From contig NZ_CP032419.1 of NCBI RefSeq assembly GCF_003595175.1, positions 2,294,001 through 2,358,000 on the forward strand: a stretch of 64,000 bases of DNA. The letters are read 5' to 3'. A program made the position numbers and the translations under genes. The stretch's first letter is position 1. Each line of letters opens with the position of its first letter. The notes below the pieces were generated by a model, which was not told where the DNA came from, ran no database searches, and saw nothing but the letters and a program-made list of their open reading frames with translations. Positions 15,595 to 24,399 of the stretch are shown here, one piece after another. The DNA is from Pseudomonas cavernae (GTDB taxonomy: Bacteria; Pseudomonadota; Gammaproteobacteria; Pseudomonadales; Pseudomonadaceae).

Positions 15595-16119
15595 TCAGGG
15601 CGTGGCGCTCAGATGCTGCTTATCGAACTGGGCGCGGAACCACTCACCGAGCATGGCCTTCTCGGCGTAGAGGCGGTCACTGCTGTTAGCCCGGCCGGGA
15701 CGTTGCAGATAGAACATGTCGCTGACCCGGGCGTCTTCGCTGGCGATCTGTTGGTCGTTCTGCTTGAGCACATAGTGCAGGTCGATGCTCGGCCAGGTGA
15801 TATCGAGCATGAAGCGCACATGGCTGGCATTGACGCGCCAGGGCTCGTAACGACCGGCCAGGTCGATGTCACGCACTTCGATTTGCAGCGTCTGCCCGGG
15901 TTGCAGATAGCGTGCGCCGAGTTGCTCGAAACGGCTGCGCAGCTCCTTGAGGACGAACTCGTCGGCGCCGGCGCCGTAGCCGGAACCCTTCAGACTGGCG
16001 TCGCGGAAGGATTCGGGATTCATGAAGCTGACGTCGACCGCGGACGCCGCGGCGAGCGGCCGTGGCATGCCGCTCAGCGCCACCAGGGCGATTGCGGCAC
16101 AGGTAATGGCGCGGCGCAT
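15595..16119 (-). CDS. DUF3016 domain-containing protein
   Basis: This 174-residue exported protein has a signal peptide ending around residue 25 (PRPLAAAS). The DUF3016 domain follows, with VDVSFMNPESFRDAS at its start, a helix LKELRSRFEQLGARYLQPGQ and LQIEVRDIDLAGRYEPW. Members are periplasmic or envelope proteins of unknown function. The start at 16119 has a good AGGAGG site. Downstream, 15500-15594 carries no gene. This is the first intact gene after the mobile region and shares orientation with the LysR gene 86 bp upstream. Confidence 0.85.
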   Translation of the reverse strand: MRRAITCAAIALVALSGMPRPLAAASAVDVSFMNPESFRDASLKGSGYGAGADEFVLKELRSRFEQLGARYLQPGQTLQIEVRDIDLAGRYEPWRVNASHVRFMLDITWPSIDLHYVLKQNDQQIASEDARVSDMFYLQRPGRANSSDRLYAEKAMLGEWFRAQFDKQHLSATP

Positions 16120-16205
16120 GACACACCTCCTAGGGCGGCTCTGCCGAGGCCGCCGCTGTGTTCAGTGTACGCCGCTGAAACCTGTCGACAACTGCTGCGC
16201 GCCGT

Positions 16206-17138
16206 CTAGCCTGCGGCTTTTGCCTGCACGGGGACGCCGGCCTGGTCCAGCTCGACCAGCGTGGCGATCATTGCCCGCGCCGCCGGCGACAGGCGGTAGC
16301 CGCTACGGCTGATGATGCCGCAGCGGGCGCTGAGGGCGTCGAGGTTGGGTGGCAGGTTGCGCCAGTGCAGTTGCACCAGTTCGCCCCGCGCGATCGCCGC
16401 GCGCGAGGCGTCGTCGATGCCGATACCGATGGCATCGGACTGCCGCACGATCTGCTCCAGGGCCTGATAGTGCTCGGTCTCGATGCTCGGGATGCAGTCG
16501 ATGCGGCCACTGAGGTTCGCCAGCACCTTGCGCGCGCCGGGCGCAAGCGCCGGGGTGGCCAGCGGGTAGTCGAACATGTCGTTGGTCGACAGGCTTTCCT
16601 TGGCCAGCAGCGGGTGGCCGGGGCGGCAGAAGAACAGGCCGCGCCGGGGCGTCAGCGCCTGGGTCTGGAAGTTCGGGTCGGCTTCGAAATGGCGAATGTC
16701 GGCGACGCAGAACTCGATCTCATCACGGCTGAGGCTGCGGCCGAGCTTTTCCCAGTTGTCGACGCTGAACGCGGTGCGAATCCGCGGGTGGCGGTTGATG
16801 AACCGCGCGACCGCATCGGGCACCAGTTTGACCGCCGGCGCCGGGCCGCAGCCGAAACGCAGGTCGCCGGCGTCCAGTTTGGTCATCTGGTCGATTTCCT
16901 TGCTCAGGTTGGCCGCGCCCTGCACCAGGCGCAGCGCGTGCTGGAGCACCAGCTGGCCTTCGGGGGTGGGGCGCAGATCCTTGTTACCGCGGTCCACCAG
17001 CGGGCAGCCGAACTCCTGTTCCAGCCCTTGAATACTGCGGCTGAATGCCGGCTGGGTGATGCCGATGGCGTCCGCCGCGCGGACGAAGCTGCGGTGTTCG
17101 AGCAGGGCGATGAAGTAACGCAGTTGACGCAGATCCAT
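16206..17138 (-). CDS. LysR family transcriptional regulator
   Basis: This 310-residue regulator has a standard winged helix-turn-helix at the N-terminus (MDLRQLRYFIALLEHRSFVR, then TQPAFSRSIQGLEQEFG) and a periplasmic-binding-like effector domain from about residue 90. It is divergent from the TonB-dependent receptor gene across 375 bp, the usual arrangement for a LysR protein and its target, so it probably controls the receptor-dioxygenase genes. The ligand is not evident. Because TauD-type enzymes release sulfite from organosulfur compounds, a sulfur or substrate signal is a reasonable guess. Confidence 0.92.
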   Translation of the reverse strand: MDLRQLRYFIALLEHRSFVRAADAIGITQPAFSRSIQGLEQEFGCPLVDRGNKDLRPTPEGQLVLQHALRLVQGAANLSKEIDQMTKLDAGDLRFGCGPAPAVKLVPDAVARFINRHPRIRTAFSVDNWEKLGRSLSRDEIEFCVADIRHFEADPNFQTQALTPRRGLFFCRPGHPLLAKESLSTNDMFDYPLATPALAPGARKVLANLSGRIDCIPSIETEHYQALEQIVRQSDAIGIGIDDASRAAIARGELVQLHWRNLPPNLDALSARCGIISRSGYRLSPAARAMIATLVELDQAGVPVQAKAAG

Positions 17139-17513
17139 GATGCTTTCCCGGCATTGAAAAAATAAGGCAAAGGCATTTGCCCAGTCCCTGGCACTGTTTT
17201 TAAATGCAGGCTCTTATTCCGTCAATCAAGTACTAATGTATTTAATAGATTCAAAAGGAATAATGTTATGGCCTTGAGCCGAAGGGGAGCCAGCCATGTC
17301 CAGACGCAGATCAGCCAGGCCATACCGGCATGCGGCCGCCCGAATGTGCGGCTGTCGCTAAGCCATCCAGGCGCACCCACCCAGGCTAACTGGGTGTCGG
17401 CTGCTTAGCCGGTCGTAGCGCCCACCACGCCGCACCTGTTCACCGCCACATCTGAGTGGCGCGGGTTTGCTCGTCCCGCGGTTTTGCCGCGGGTCGAGAT
17501 CAAGGAGATATGC
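17139..17513. other. divergent LysR/receptor promoter region
   Basis: The interval between the regulator and the receptor contains an AT-rich patch at about 17195-17265 inside GC-rich surroundings, a likely place for LysR binding and both promoters. I cannot point to a specific operator. The receptor start is preceded by AAGGAGATATGC. Confidence 0.4.
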
Positions 17514-19928
17514 ATGAGTTCGCCACGCAAGAACATCGATCAGGGCTTCCGCCCACGGGTTGCCCGGCCTTTGGCCCTGCGCCAGCTGGCTACGCCGGAA
17601 TATGCCCTGACCCTGCTGTTGGCGCTGGGGAGCGCCGTATCGGGGAGCGAGGTCTGGGCCCAGGAGCCGGTCAAGCCCAAGCAGGACGCTACCGCGCAGG
17701 AGCAGGGCAGCAGCGCCAAGAGTGATACCGCCCTGGCCAAGGTCACGGTCACCGCGCGCCGGCGCGAGGAGGATGCGCAGGAGGTGCCGACGCCGATCAC
17801 CACCCTGAGCGGCAACACCCTGGAGGAGCAGCGGGTGTACCGGGTGCAGGACCTGCAACAGGTGTTGCCGAGCGTCAACGTCGCCTACATCCACGCCCGC
17901 CAATCGAGCATCGCGGTGCGCGGCATCGGCAACAACCCGGCGGGTGACGGCCTGGAAGGCAGCGCCGGGATCTACCTGGACAACATCTATCTGGGCCGTC
18001 CGGGCATGGCGGTGTTCGACCTACTCGACATCGAGCAGTTGGAGCTGTTGCGCGGCCCGCAGGGCACGCTGTTCGGCAAGAACACCACCGCCGGCGTGAT
18101 CAATATCAGCACCCGCAAGCCGACGTTCACCCCCGAGCGCAGCGTCGAGGTATCCGGCGGCGAGCGCGGCTACTTCCAGGGCAAGGGCAGCGTGTCGGGG
18201 CCGCTCACCGAGACGCTGGCCGGGCGCCTGTCGGCCTACCGCACCCGCGATGACGGCTATATCGACAACCTGCATGACGACCGCACGTTCAACGGCGGCG
18301 CGCGCGAGGGTGCGCGCGGTCAGTTGCTGTTCGAGCCGAATGAGGATTTCAACCTGCGGTGGATCACCGATTACAACGAGGAGGATTCCACCAACGGCGT
18401 CTGGGCGCTGTATGGCGTTTCCGATCGCTTCCGCCAGCGTGCGGCACTGATCGGCGCCACGCCGCAACTCGATCCGAAGAAGCGCGAGGTCAACATCGAT
18501 AGCGCGCAGTCGGTGAATGTGTACCAAGGCGGCACTTCGCTGGAGGCCAATTGGCAGCTGGGCGGCGGCTATACCCTGACGTCGGTGAGCGGCTACCGCT
18601 ACTGGCATTTCATCCCCCGCAACGACACCGACTTCCTCGACGTGCCGGCCATCGAGCACGCCGGGGTCGAGGTGCACGATCGCCAGTTCTCCCAGGAAAT
18701 CCGTCTGGCATCGCCAACCGGCGGCGCCTTCGACTATGTCGTGGGCACCTACCTGTTCAACCAGAACCTGGGCAACAAGACGGTGCAGGAGTACGGCCCG
18801 CTGGCTGACCTGTTCCTCACCGGGGCCAATGCCGGCATCTTCAACAACGTCACCAGCCAGGCCAACGGCAAGATCGAAACCGACAGCTACGCGCTGTTCG
18901 CCCAAGGCACCTGGCACCTCAACGAGCGCCTGGATGTCACTGCCGGCGTGCGCGGCACCTATGAGGAGAAAGAGGCACGAGTGAATCGCTTTGCGCCGGA
19001 CGGTGGCGCGGTTCTGCCACCGGCCCTGAACGCGGCGCGTCAGCGGCAGCTGGGGGCATTGGACACGGGCGACTTCGGCCTGCACAACGCCGCGCCGTCC
19101 GGGCTGCTCAGCCTGAGCTACAAGTTCAGCGAGGATCTGCTCGGCTATGCCAGCCTGGCGCATGGCGAGAAGTCCGGCGGGGTCAATCTGGTCGCGCCGA
19201 CGGCGGGATTCGACAGCGATTCGCTGGTGGTCGGTCCTGAACGCGCCAACGACGCCGAACTGGGCTTCAAGAGCACCTTGCTGGACCGTCGCCTGCAGCT
19301 CAACGCCAACATCTTCTGGACCGGCATCCACGGTTATCAGGCCACCACGCTGACCACCGCACCGGGCGCGCTGACCGCCACTTCGATACTCGCCAACGCC
19401 GGCAGCGTGCGCTCGCGCGGCCTGGAGTTCGAGGCCTCGGCGCTGCCGTTCCGCGGTCTGACGGTGAACTTCAACGGTTCCTACAACGATGTCACCTACC
19501 TGTCGTTCAAGGATGCGCCGTGCCCCGGCGAGATCAGCACGCAGCCTGGCGCCCCGGCCACCTGCGACCTGACCGGCGAGCGCGTGGTCGGCGCTTCGAA
19601 ATGGATCGCCAACCTCAACGGCCAGTACCAGTGGCAGCTGGGCAATGGCTTCGATCCCTACGTCACCGCCAGCTACGCCTACCGCTCCGAGGCCGAAGGC
19701 ACGCTGGACAACTCCGACCTATCGAAGATCGACGGCTACGGCCTGGTCAACCTCTCCGCGGGGGTGCGCAGCGAACTGGGCGGTGGCCTGTTGGACGCCT
19801 CGGTGTGGCTGAAGAACGCCACCGACAAGGACTACTACCTGACCGCTTTCGCCATGAGCAACGGCGCCTACACCGCCTCCGTCGGCCAGCCGCGCACCGC
19901 CGGGGTATCCGTGCGCTACGACTTCTGA
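17514..19928 (+). CDS. TonB-dependent outer-membrane receptor
   Basis: This is an 804-residue TonB-dependent transporter. A long signal region ends about residue 47 (SGSEVWAQ), followed by a TonB-box-like stretch AKVTVTARRR (about 75-85). The plug domain has ITTLSGNTLEEQRVYRVQDL, the conserved LRGPQGTLFGKNTTAGVINI (about 185-204) and a 22-strand barrel ending in the C-terminal aromatic VRYDF. One loop carries a Cys pair (APCPGE and PATCDL). No FecA-type signalling domain is present. The adjacent two dioxygenases and TonB-ExbBD suggest uptake of a small organic compound rather than, or as well as, a siderophore. Confidence 0.93.
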   Translation: MSSPRKNIDQGFRPRVARPLALRQLATPEYALTLLLALGSAVSGSEVWAQEPVKPKQDATAQEQGSSAKSDTALAKVTVTARRREEDAQEVPTPITTLSGNTLEEQRVYRVQDLQQVLPSVNVAYIHARQSSIAVRGIGNNPAGDGLEGSAGIYLDNIYLGRPGMAVFDLLDIEQLELLRGPQGTLFGKNTTAGVINISTRKPTFTPERSVEVSGGERGYFQGKGSVSGPLTETLAGRLSAYRTRDDGYIDNLHDDRTFNGGAREGARGQLLFEPNEDFNLRWITDYNEEDSTNGVWALYGVSDRFRQRAALIGATPQLDPKKREVNIDSAQSVNVYQGGTSLEANWQLGGGYTLTSVSGYRYWHFIPRNDTDFLDVPAIEHAGVEVHDRQFSQEIRLASPTGGAFDYVVGTYLFNQNLGNKTVQEYGPLADLFLTGANAGIFNNVTSQANGKIETDSYALFAQGTWHLNERLDVTAGVRGTYEEKEARVNRFAPDGGAVLPPALNAARQRQLGALDTGDFGLHNAAPSGLLSLSYKFSEDLLGYASLAHGEKSGGVNLVAPTAGFDSDSLVVGPERANDAELGFKSTLLDRRLQLNANIFWTGIHGYQATTLTTAPGALTATSILANAGSVRSRGLEFEASALPFRGLTVNFNGSYNDVTYLSFKDAPCPGEISTQPGAPATCDLTGERVVGASKWIANLNGQYQWQLGNGFDPYVTASYAYRSEAEGTLDNSDLSKIDGYGLVNLSAGVRSELGGGLLDASVWLKNATDKDYYLTAFAMSNGAYTASVGQPRTAGVSVRYDF

Positions 19929-19962
19929 ACAACGAACTTCCCCACCAACCGAGGGTTACATC

Positions 19963-20868
19963 ATGAGCAATAGTGCATTAGCCGTAGAACCGACCACCGC
20001 CGTACTCGACATTCACCCGGTCGCCGGTCGTATCGGCGCGGAAATTCGCGGAGTGAAACTCTCCGGCGAACTGGATGCCGCCAGCGTCGACGCCATCCAG
20101 CAGGCGCTGGTGCAATACAAGGTGATCTTCTTCCGCGCTCAGCAGCATCTCGACGACCAGGGTCAGGAGGCGTTCGCCAAGCTGCTCGGCGAGCCGATCG
20201 CGCATCCCACCGTGCCGGTGCGCGAGGGCACCGCTTATCTGCTCGAACTGGACGGCGCCGAGGGGCGCCGGGCCAACTCCTGGCACACCGACGTGACCTT
20301 CGTCGACGCCTATCCTAAGGCCTCGATCCTGCGTTCGGTGGTCGCCGCCCAGGCCGGCGGCGACACCGTCTGGGCCAATACCGCGGCGGCCTACAACGAT
20401 CTGCCGGAGGCCCTGCGCGAGCTGGCCGACAAGCTCTGGGCGGTGCACAGCAACGAGTACGACTATGCCGGGGTCAGGCCCAGCGTCGATCCGGCCAGGC
20501 TCGAGGAGTACCGCAAGGTGTTCGCCTCCACCGTGTACGAAACCGAGCACCCGGTGGTGCGCGTGCACCCGGTCAGCGGCGAGCGCACTTTGCTGCTCGG
20601 GCATTTCGTCAAACGTCTGAAGGGCCTGTCGCAGAGCGATTCGGCGCAGCTGTTCAGCGTGCTGCAGAGCCATGTCACGCGCCTGGAGAACACCGTGCGC
20701 TGGCGTTGGACGCAAGGCGACGTGGCGATCTGGGACAACCGCGCGACCCAGCACTACGCCGTCGACGACTACGGCAGCCAGGGCCGCATCGTCCGCCGCG
20801 TGACCCTGGCCGGCGACGTGCCGGTGAGTATCGACGGCCAGCGCAGCCAGACCCTGCGCAAGGGCTGA
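19963..20868 (+). CDS. TauD/TfdA family dioxygenase (first)
   Basis: This 301-residue Fe(II)/2-oxoglutarate-dependent dioxygenase is of the taurine dioxygenase/2,4-D dioxygenase family. The facial triad is visible as HTD in SWHTDVTFVDAYPK (about residues 107-109) and the distal His in WDNRATQHYAVDDYG (about 258-266). The 2-oxoglutarate-binding Arg lies in RIVRRVTLAG near the C-terminus. It begins 34 bp after the receptor gene. Family members cleave alkylsulfonates, sulfate esters or aryloxyacids, or hydroxylate other acids, and the substrate here cannot be assigned. Confidence 0.92.
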   Translation: MSNSALAVEPTTAVLDIHPVAGRIGAEIRGVKLSGELDAASVDAIQQALVQYKVIFFRAQQHLDDQGQEAFAKLLGEPIAHPTVPVREGTAYLLELDGAEGRRANSWHTDVTFVDAYPKASILRSVVAAQAGGDTVWANTAAAYNDLPEALRELADKLWAVHSNEYDYAGVRPSVDPARLEEYRKVFASTVYETEHPVVRVHPVSGERTLLLGHFVKRLKGLSQSDSAQLFSVLQSHVTRLENTVRWRWTQGDVAIWDNRATQHYAVDDYGSQGRIVRRVTLAGDVPVSIDGQRSQTLRKG

Positions 20869-20903
20869 GCCCGTCCCCTCATCCCGGCATGGCACGGACA
20901 ACG

Positions 20904-20924
20904 CCCTCTCCCTTTGGGAGAGGG
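20904..20924. repeat. CCCTCTCCC hairpin repeat
   Basis: A perfect 9-bp inverted repeat with a TTT loop lies between the two dioxygenase genes. A longer relative with the same CCCTCTCCC arms lies at 30054-30111 between nirD and nirB. It may be a dispersed intergenic repeat or a weak terminator. Confidence 0.45.
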
Positions 20925-20998
20925 CTGGGGTGAGGGGCGGGCAAGCCCACTTACAACTTTTTGGCCTTCCCCGAGCGGGAAAGCAGCCTTGGAGCTTC

Positions 20999-21067
20999 GT
21001 AGGGTGGATGTCGCCTTTCACATCCACCGGCTCTTGGTGGAAAACGCTTCGCGGTTTTCCACCCTAC
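20999..21067. repeat. double-hairpin intergenic repeat (family 1)
   Basis: The unit begins GTAGGGTGGA and ends CCACCCTAC, with two successive hairpins inside (GTGGATG...CATCCAC and GTGGAAAACGC...GCGGTTTTCCAC). The same family lies at 26790-26863 and 29612-29690. It encodes nothing and behaves like a REP/REPIN-type element. Confidence 0.6.
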
Positions 21068-21102
21068 AAGCTGTCACTCATTTTCCTAAGAGAACCACGC
21101 AC

Positions 21103-21993
21103 ATGAGCCAAACCGCCACCGCTCTCCGCAGAGAGCCAGAAGATATCGCCATCACCCCGCTGGCCGCGCCATTGGGTGCCCAGGTCAGTGGCCTGGACGC
21201 CCGCCAGCCGTTGGCGGCCGAGCAGATCCTCGCCCTCAAGCAGGCACTGCGCGATCACCACATTCTGATCTTCAAGAACCAGCAGTTGGATGACCGCCAG
21301 TTCCTCGACTTCTCCACCTATTTCGGCTCGGTGTTCCAGCCGCCGGCGGATATTCCTGTGCTGTCGTCGGGCGAAGATGGCAAGGCGCCGCAGATCGTCA
21401 AAGTAGCCAATACCGGCGATGGCGAGCTGGGCAACTTCGCCTTGCCGCCGCACACCGACCACCACTGGACGCCAACGCCTTCGGCCGGCTCCCTGCTGTA
21501 TGCCCTAGAAGTGCCGAAGCAGGGCGGCGAGACCAGCTGGTACAACCTGGTGCTGGCCTACGAAAGCCTCGATGAGGCGACCAAGCGCGAAATCGAAGGC
21601 CTGCGCCTGATCAACTACAACCCGTTCATCCGCATCAGGGCCGGCGGCTATGGCGGCGCGCACGTCAGCTATCGCACCCCGGATATCGAGGCGATCCAGG
21701 GCAGCGAGCACCCCTTGGTGCGGGTGCACCCGGAGAGCGGCAAGCGCCTGCTGTATCTGAGCGTGCTCACCGAAGTGGAAATTCCCGACTATGACCCGCA
21801 GCGCGGCCAGGAACTGATCGCCCGCCTGCGCGAGCACATCGCCAGCCCGCGTTTCTACTACACGCATAAATGGGCGGTAGGGGACATCGTCTACTGGGAC
21901 AACCAGGCCACCTTGCATGCCCGTACCGCCTTCGATGCGAGCGAGCGGCGCAATCTGAAGCGCATCAGCCTCGCCGGCAGCCGACCGTTCTAA
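21103..21993 (+). CDS. TauD/TfdA family dioxygenase (second)
   Basis: This is a second Fe(II)/2-oxoglutarate dioxygenase, 296 residues. The triad is HTD in LPPHTDHHWTPTPSAG (about 116-118) with the distal His in YWDNQATLHARTAFDA (about 267), and the conserved Arg is in LKRISLAGSRPF at the end. It is only distantly related to the first copy, so the pair probably acts on different substrates or successive steps rather than being a recent duplication. The ATG at 21103 is chosen at the conserved N-terminus (ITPLAAPLGAQVSGLD). The gap to the first gene holds two repeats but no terminator with a T-run. Confidence 0.92.
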   Translation: MSQTATALRREPEDIAITPLAAPLGAQVSGLDARQPLAAEQILALKQALRDHHILIFKNQQLDDRQFLDFSTYFGSVFQPPADIPVLSSGEDGKAPQIVKVANTGDGELGNFALPPHTDHHWTPTPSAGSLLYALEVPKQGGETSWYNLVLAYESLDEATKREIEGLRLINYNPFIRIRAGGYGGAHVSYRTPDIEAIQGSEHPLVRVHPESGKRLLYLSVLTEVEIPDYDPQRGQELIARLREHIASPRFYYTHKWAVGDIVYWDNQATLHARTAFDASERRNLKRISLAGSRPF

Positions 21994-22009
21994 CCGCGGT
22001 TCGACTCGG

Positions 22010-22042
22010 AGCCCCGTGAACTCTATTTCACGGGGCTTTTTT
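22010..22042 (+). terminator. intrinsic terminator after the second dioxygenase
   Basis: The inverted repeat AGCCCCGTGAA...TTCACGGGGCT is followed by a run of T, 17 bp after the stop codon. Confidence 0.85.
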
Positions 22043-22370
22043 GCGTCTGCAGCCGAGGCAGTCCGGGTGCTGATGGTGGGCTTGAGTGATCTCCAAGCTT
22101 TGAAGGCATTTTTCCCATGCCTTTCGGGCATAAAGTTTAAAAAAGCCAATAAAAACAATCAGATAAAATCTTTTATGTTTTTTTGTTATTACAAGATCAA
22201 TAAAAATTACTTTGTGAGATAAAGGCGCTCGCCAATCATTGCTCCAACACCCGGTAGCCGCTCTGCAATGGCCTTTTCAGTGGGTTGCGTGTGGGCCTTC
22301 TGGCTCTGCTGAAAACGCCGTCTACGGAACCGGACAGGGTGTGCAACAGGTCATTTCAAGGAGTTTTTTG
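22043..22370. other. AT-rich upstream region of tonB
   Basis: About 22125-22220 is strikingly AT-rich for this genome. It should contain the tonB promoter and could be an UP element or a site for an H-NS-like silencer (MvaT family). I found no good Fur box or -35/-10 pair. Confidence 0.35.
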
Positions 22371-23156
22371 ATGGGCAATGCACAGACCGCCGCCAGCGCA
22401 GCCGAGGTGCTTTGGCGGGAGCTGCCAAGTGCCGACCTGTTCGATCTTGGTCGCCAGTATCGTGAGCCGTTGGGCCGCCAGCATCATGTGCGACCGACGG
22501 GCCCGTTGAGCCGCCGCGAAAGCGTTCTGCTCGGCACTTTCGCGCTGGTCCTGCATGGCGCATTGATCTATTGGCTGAGTCAGCAACCGACCCCGAAGCT
22601 GCCGGAAGTGCCGGTGCAGATTCCGCCGATGGAGATCGAGCTGACGCGCCCGGCGCCGCCAGTAGTCGAGCAGCCACCGCCGCAGCCGATCCCCGAGCCG
22701 GTGGTCGAGCCTCCACCGCCGGTGGTGGATGAGCTGGCGGTGAAACCACCGCCGCCCAAGCCGATCCCCAAGCCCAAACCGGTGCCGCCGCCGAAACCCG
22801 CGCCCAAGCCGGTCGAGCAACCGCCAGTGCCCAAGCCGGTCGCGCCCACGCCACCCCCGGCAGCGCCCGCGCCAGTGACGCCGCCCTCGGCCAGCGCTGG
22901 CTACCTGCGCAATCCGGCACCGGAGTACCCGTCGCTGGCGCAGCGCCGCGGTTGGGAAGGCACGGTATTGCTGCGGGTGCATGTGCTGGCCAACGGTCGG
23001 CCGAGCGAGATCCAGGTGCAGATCAGCAGCGGTCGCGAGCAACTCGACAAGGCGGCGGTGCAGGCGGTCAAGCGCTGGACCTTCGTGCCGGCCAAGCGCG
23101 GCGAGGTGGCGCAGGACGGCTGGGTCAGCGTGCCTATCGACTTCAAGCTGCACTGA
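22371..23156 (+). CDS. tonB: energy transducer TonB
   Basis: TonB couples the ExbB-ExbD proton motor to outer-membrane receptors. This 261-residue protein has a cytoplasmic lead of about 45 residues, one membrane anchor (LLGTFALVLHGALIYWL) and a very Pro-rich periplasmic spacer with repeated Pro-Lys and Pro-Glu (about 75-175). The C-terminal domain contains NPAPEYPSLAQRRGWEGTVL and a WTFVPAKR strand motif. The ATG at 22371 follows AAGGAG, which rules out the longer frame from 22239. Its position next to a receptor gene suggests a dedicated TonB rather than the general one. Confidence 0.93.
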   Translation: MGNAQTAASAAEVLWRELPSADLFDLGRQYREPLGRQHHVRPTGPLSRRESVLLGTFALVLHGALIYWLSQQPTPKLPEVPVQIPPMEIELTRPAPPVVEQPPPQPIPEPVVEPPPPVVDELAVKPPPPKPIPKPKPVPPPKPAPKPVEQPPVPKPVAPTPPPAAPAPVTPPSASAGYLRNPAPEYPSLAQRRGWEGTVLLRVHVLANGRPSEIQVQISSGREQLDKAAVQAVKRWTFVPAKRGEVAQDGWVSVPIDFKLH

Positions 23157-23197
23157 ACAACAGACACTTCCTTTATCGCTGAAAGAGAGAGACGCAC

Positions 23198-23911
23198 ATG
23201 AACCTACTGGCATCCCCACTCGAATCCATCGAACATGCCGTCATCTGGCTGCTGATTGGCTTTTCCGTCATCACCTGGGGCCTGGCCTTGCTCAAAGGCG
23301 TGCAGTTCGGCCGCCTGAAGGGCCAGGACCGCAAGTTCCAGCGCCTGTTCTGGGGCGCCTCCAGCCTCGACGGCGCGGCCGAACTGGTCAACACCCAGCC
23401 CGGGGCGGTATCCCGTGTAGCCCAGGCCGGCTTCGGCGCGATCCGTGTGCAGGATGCCGGGCACGGCGACCTGAGCCAGGCCATCAACCACCAGGACCGC
23501 CTCGAGCGTGCCTTGCGTCAGCAGATCCAGCGCGAGCGCCGTTCCCTGGAAAGCGGCTTGGCGGTACTCGCTTCGATCGGTTCCACTTCGCCCTTCATCG
23601 GCCTGTTCGGCACCGTGTGGGGCATCATGGAAGCGCTCAAGGGCATCAGCGCGGCCGGCTCGGCGAGCCTGGAAACCGTGGCCGGACCCATCGGCGCGGC
23701 GTTGGTCGCCACCGGCGTGGGAATCGCCGTCGCCGTGCCGGCGGTGCTGGTTTACAACTACTTCCTGCGCCGCCTGAAGCTCAACGCCGCCGACCTCGAC
23801 GACTTTGCCCACGACTTCTACAGCCTGGCGCAGAAGAGTGCGTTCAAGCTGATCCAGCTCCCCACAGCCAAGTCGGCCGGCACTGCACAGAAAGTGAAGG
23901 AGGCGTCCTGA
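23198..23911 (+). CDS. exbB: MotA/TolQ/ExbB proton channel protein
   Basis: This 237-residue inner-membrane protein has three membrane helices. The first is at about residues 12-32 (AVIWLLIGFSVITWGLALL) and the last two are around 120-190, with the family signature GLFGTVWGIMEALKGISAAG. With ExbD it forms the proton channel that energises TonB. It lies 41 bp after tonB and 1 bp before exbD in a clear three-gene operon. Confidence 0.93.
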   Translation: MNLLASPLESIEHAVIWLLIGFSVITWGLALLKGVQFGRLKGQDRKFQRLFWGASSLDGAAELVNTQPGAVSRVAQAGFGAIRVQDAGHGDLSQAINHQDRLERALRQQIQRERRSLESGLAVLASIGSTSPFIGLFGTVWGIMEALKGISAAGSASLETVAGPIGAALVATGVGIAVAVPAVLVYNYFLRRLKLNAADLDDFAHDFYSLAQKSAFKLIQLPTAKSAGTAQKVKEAS

Positions 23912-23912
23912 A

Positions 23913-24314
23913 ATGGCTTTCTCTACCCAAGACAGCGATGAAGTGCTGAGCGAGATCAACGTCACCCCGCTGGTGGATGTGATGCTGGTGCTGCTGGTGG
24001 TGTTCATCGTCACCGCGCCGCTGCTGACCAACGCCATCCCGATCAACCTGCCGAAGACCGAAGCCGTCGCGCCGCCCGAGCAGAAGGACCCACTGGTGGT
24101 AAGCATCGACGGGGCGGGCAAGTTCTTCATCAACAAGGATGAAATCCAGCCAGAACTGCTGCAGAGCAACTTAGAAGCCGCCAAGGCTGCGGATAGCGAA
24201 CTGCGCGTGCAGTTGCAGGCCGACGAGAGCGTGGACTATGGCCAAGTGGCCAAAGCCATGGCGTCCATCGAACGCGCCGGCATCACCAAACTTGCGGTGA
24301 TCACGGCTCGCTGA
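23913..24314 (+). CDS. exbD: ExbD biopolymer transport protein
   Basis: This 133-residue protein has one N-terminal membrane helix. The proton-carrying Asp is in NVTPLVDVMLVLLVVFIVTA (about residues 17-36), and a periplasmic domain follows (EAVAPPEQKDPLVVSIDGAG). It is the partner of ExbB. The start is one base after the exbB stop codon. Confidence 0.93.
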   Translation: MAFSTQDSDEVLSEINVTPLVDVMLVLLVVFIVTAPLLTNAIPINLPKTEAVAPPEQKDPLVVSIDGAGKFFINKDEIQPELLQSNLEAAKAADSELRVQLQADESVDYGQVAKAMASIERAGITKLAVITAR

Positions 24315-24360
24315 GTTTTTACTGCGTGGCTGCGAGCAAAGCCGAGCATGCAAATTTTCT

Positions 24361-24399
24361 GGCCGTTCTTCTTCAGGCAGGGGAGGAATGGCCTTTTTT
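24361..24399 (+). terminator. intrinsic terminator after exbD
   Basis: GGCCGTTCTTCTTC pairs with GGGAGGAATGGCC over about 13 positions with a few G-U pairs, followed by TTTTTT. It ends the tonB-exbB-exbD operon. Confidence 0.75.

Noticed and set aside
18021..19331. A 436-codon frame antisense to the TonB-dependent receptor
   Set aside because: It is a shadow of a long high-GC gene; no domain or start signal.
22040..22370. Fur box upstream of tonB
   Set aside because: The AT-rich segment has no good match to the 19-bp Fur palindrome.
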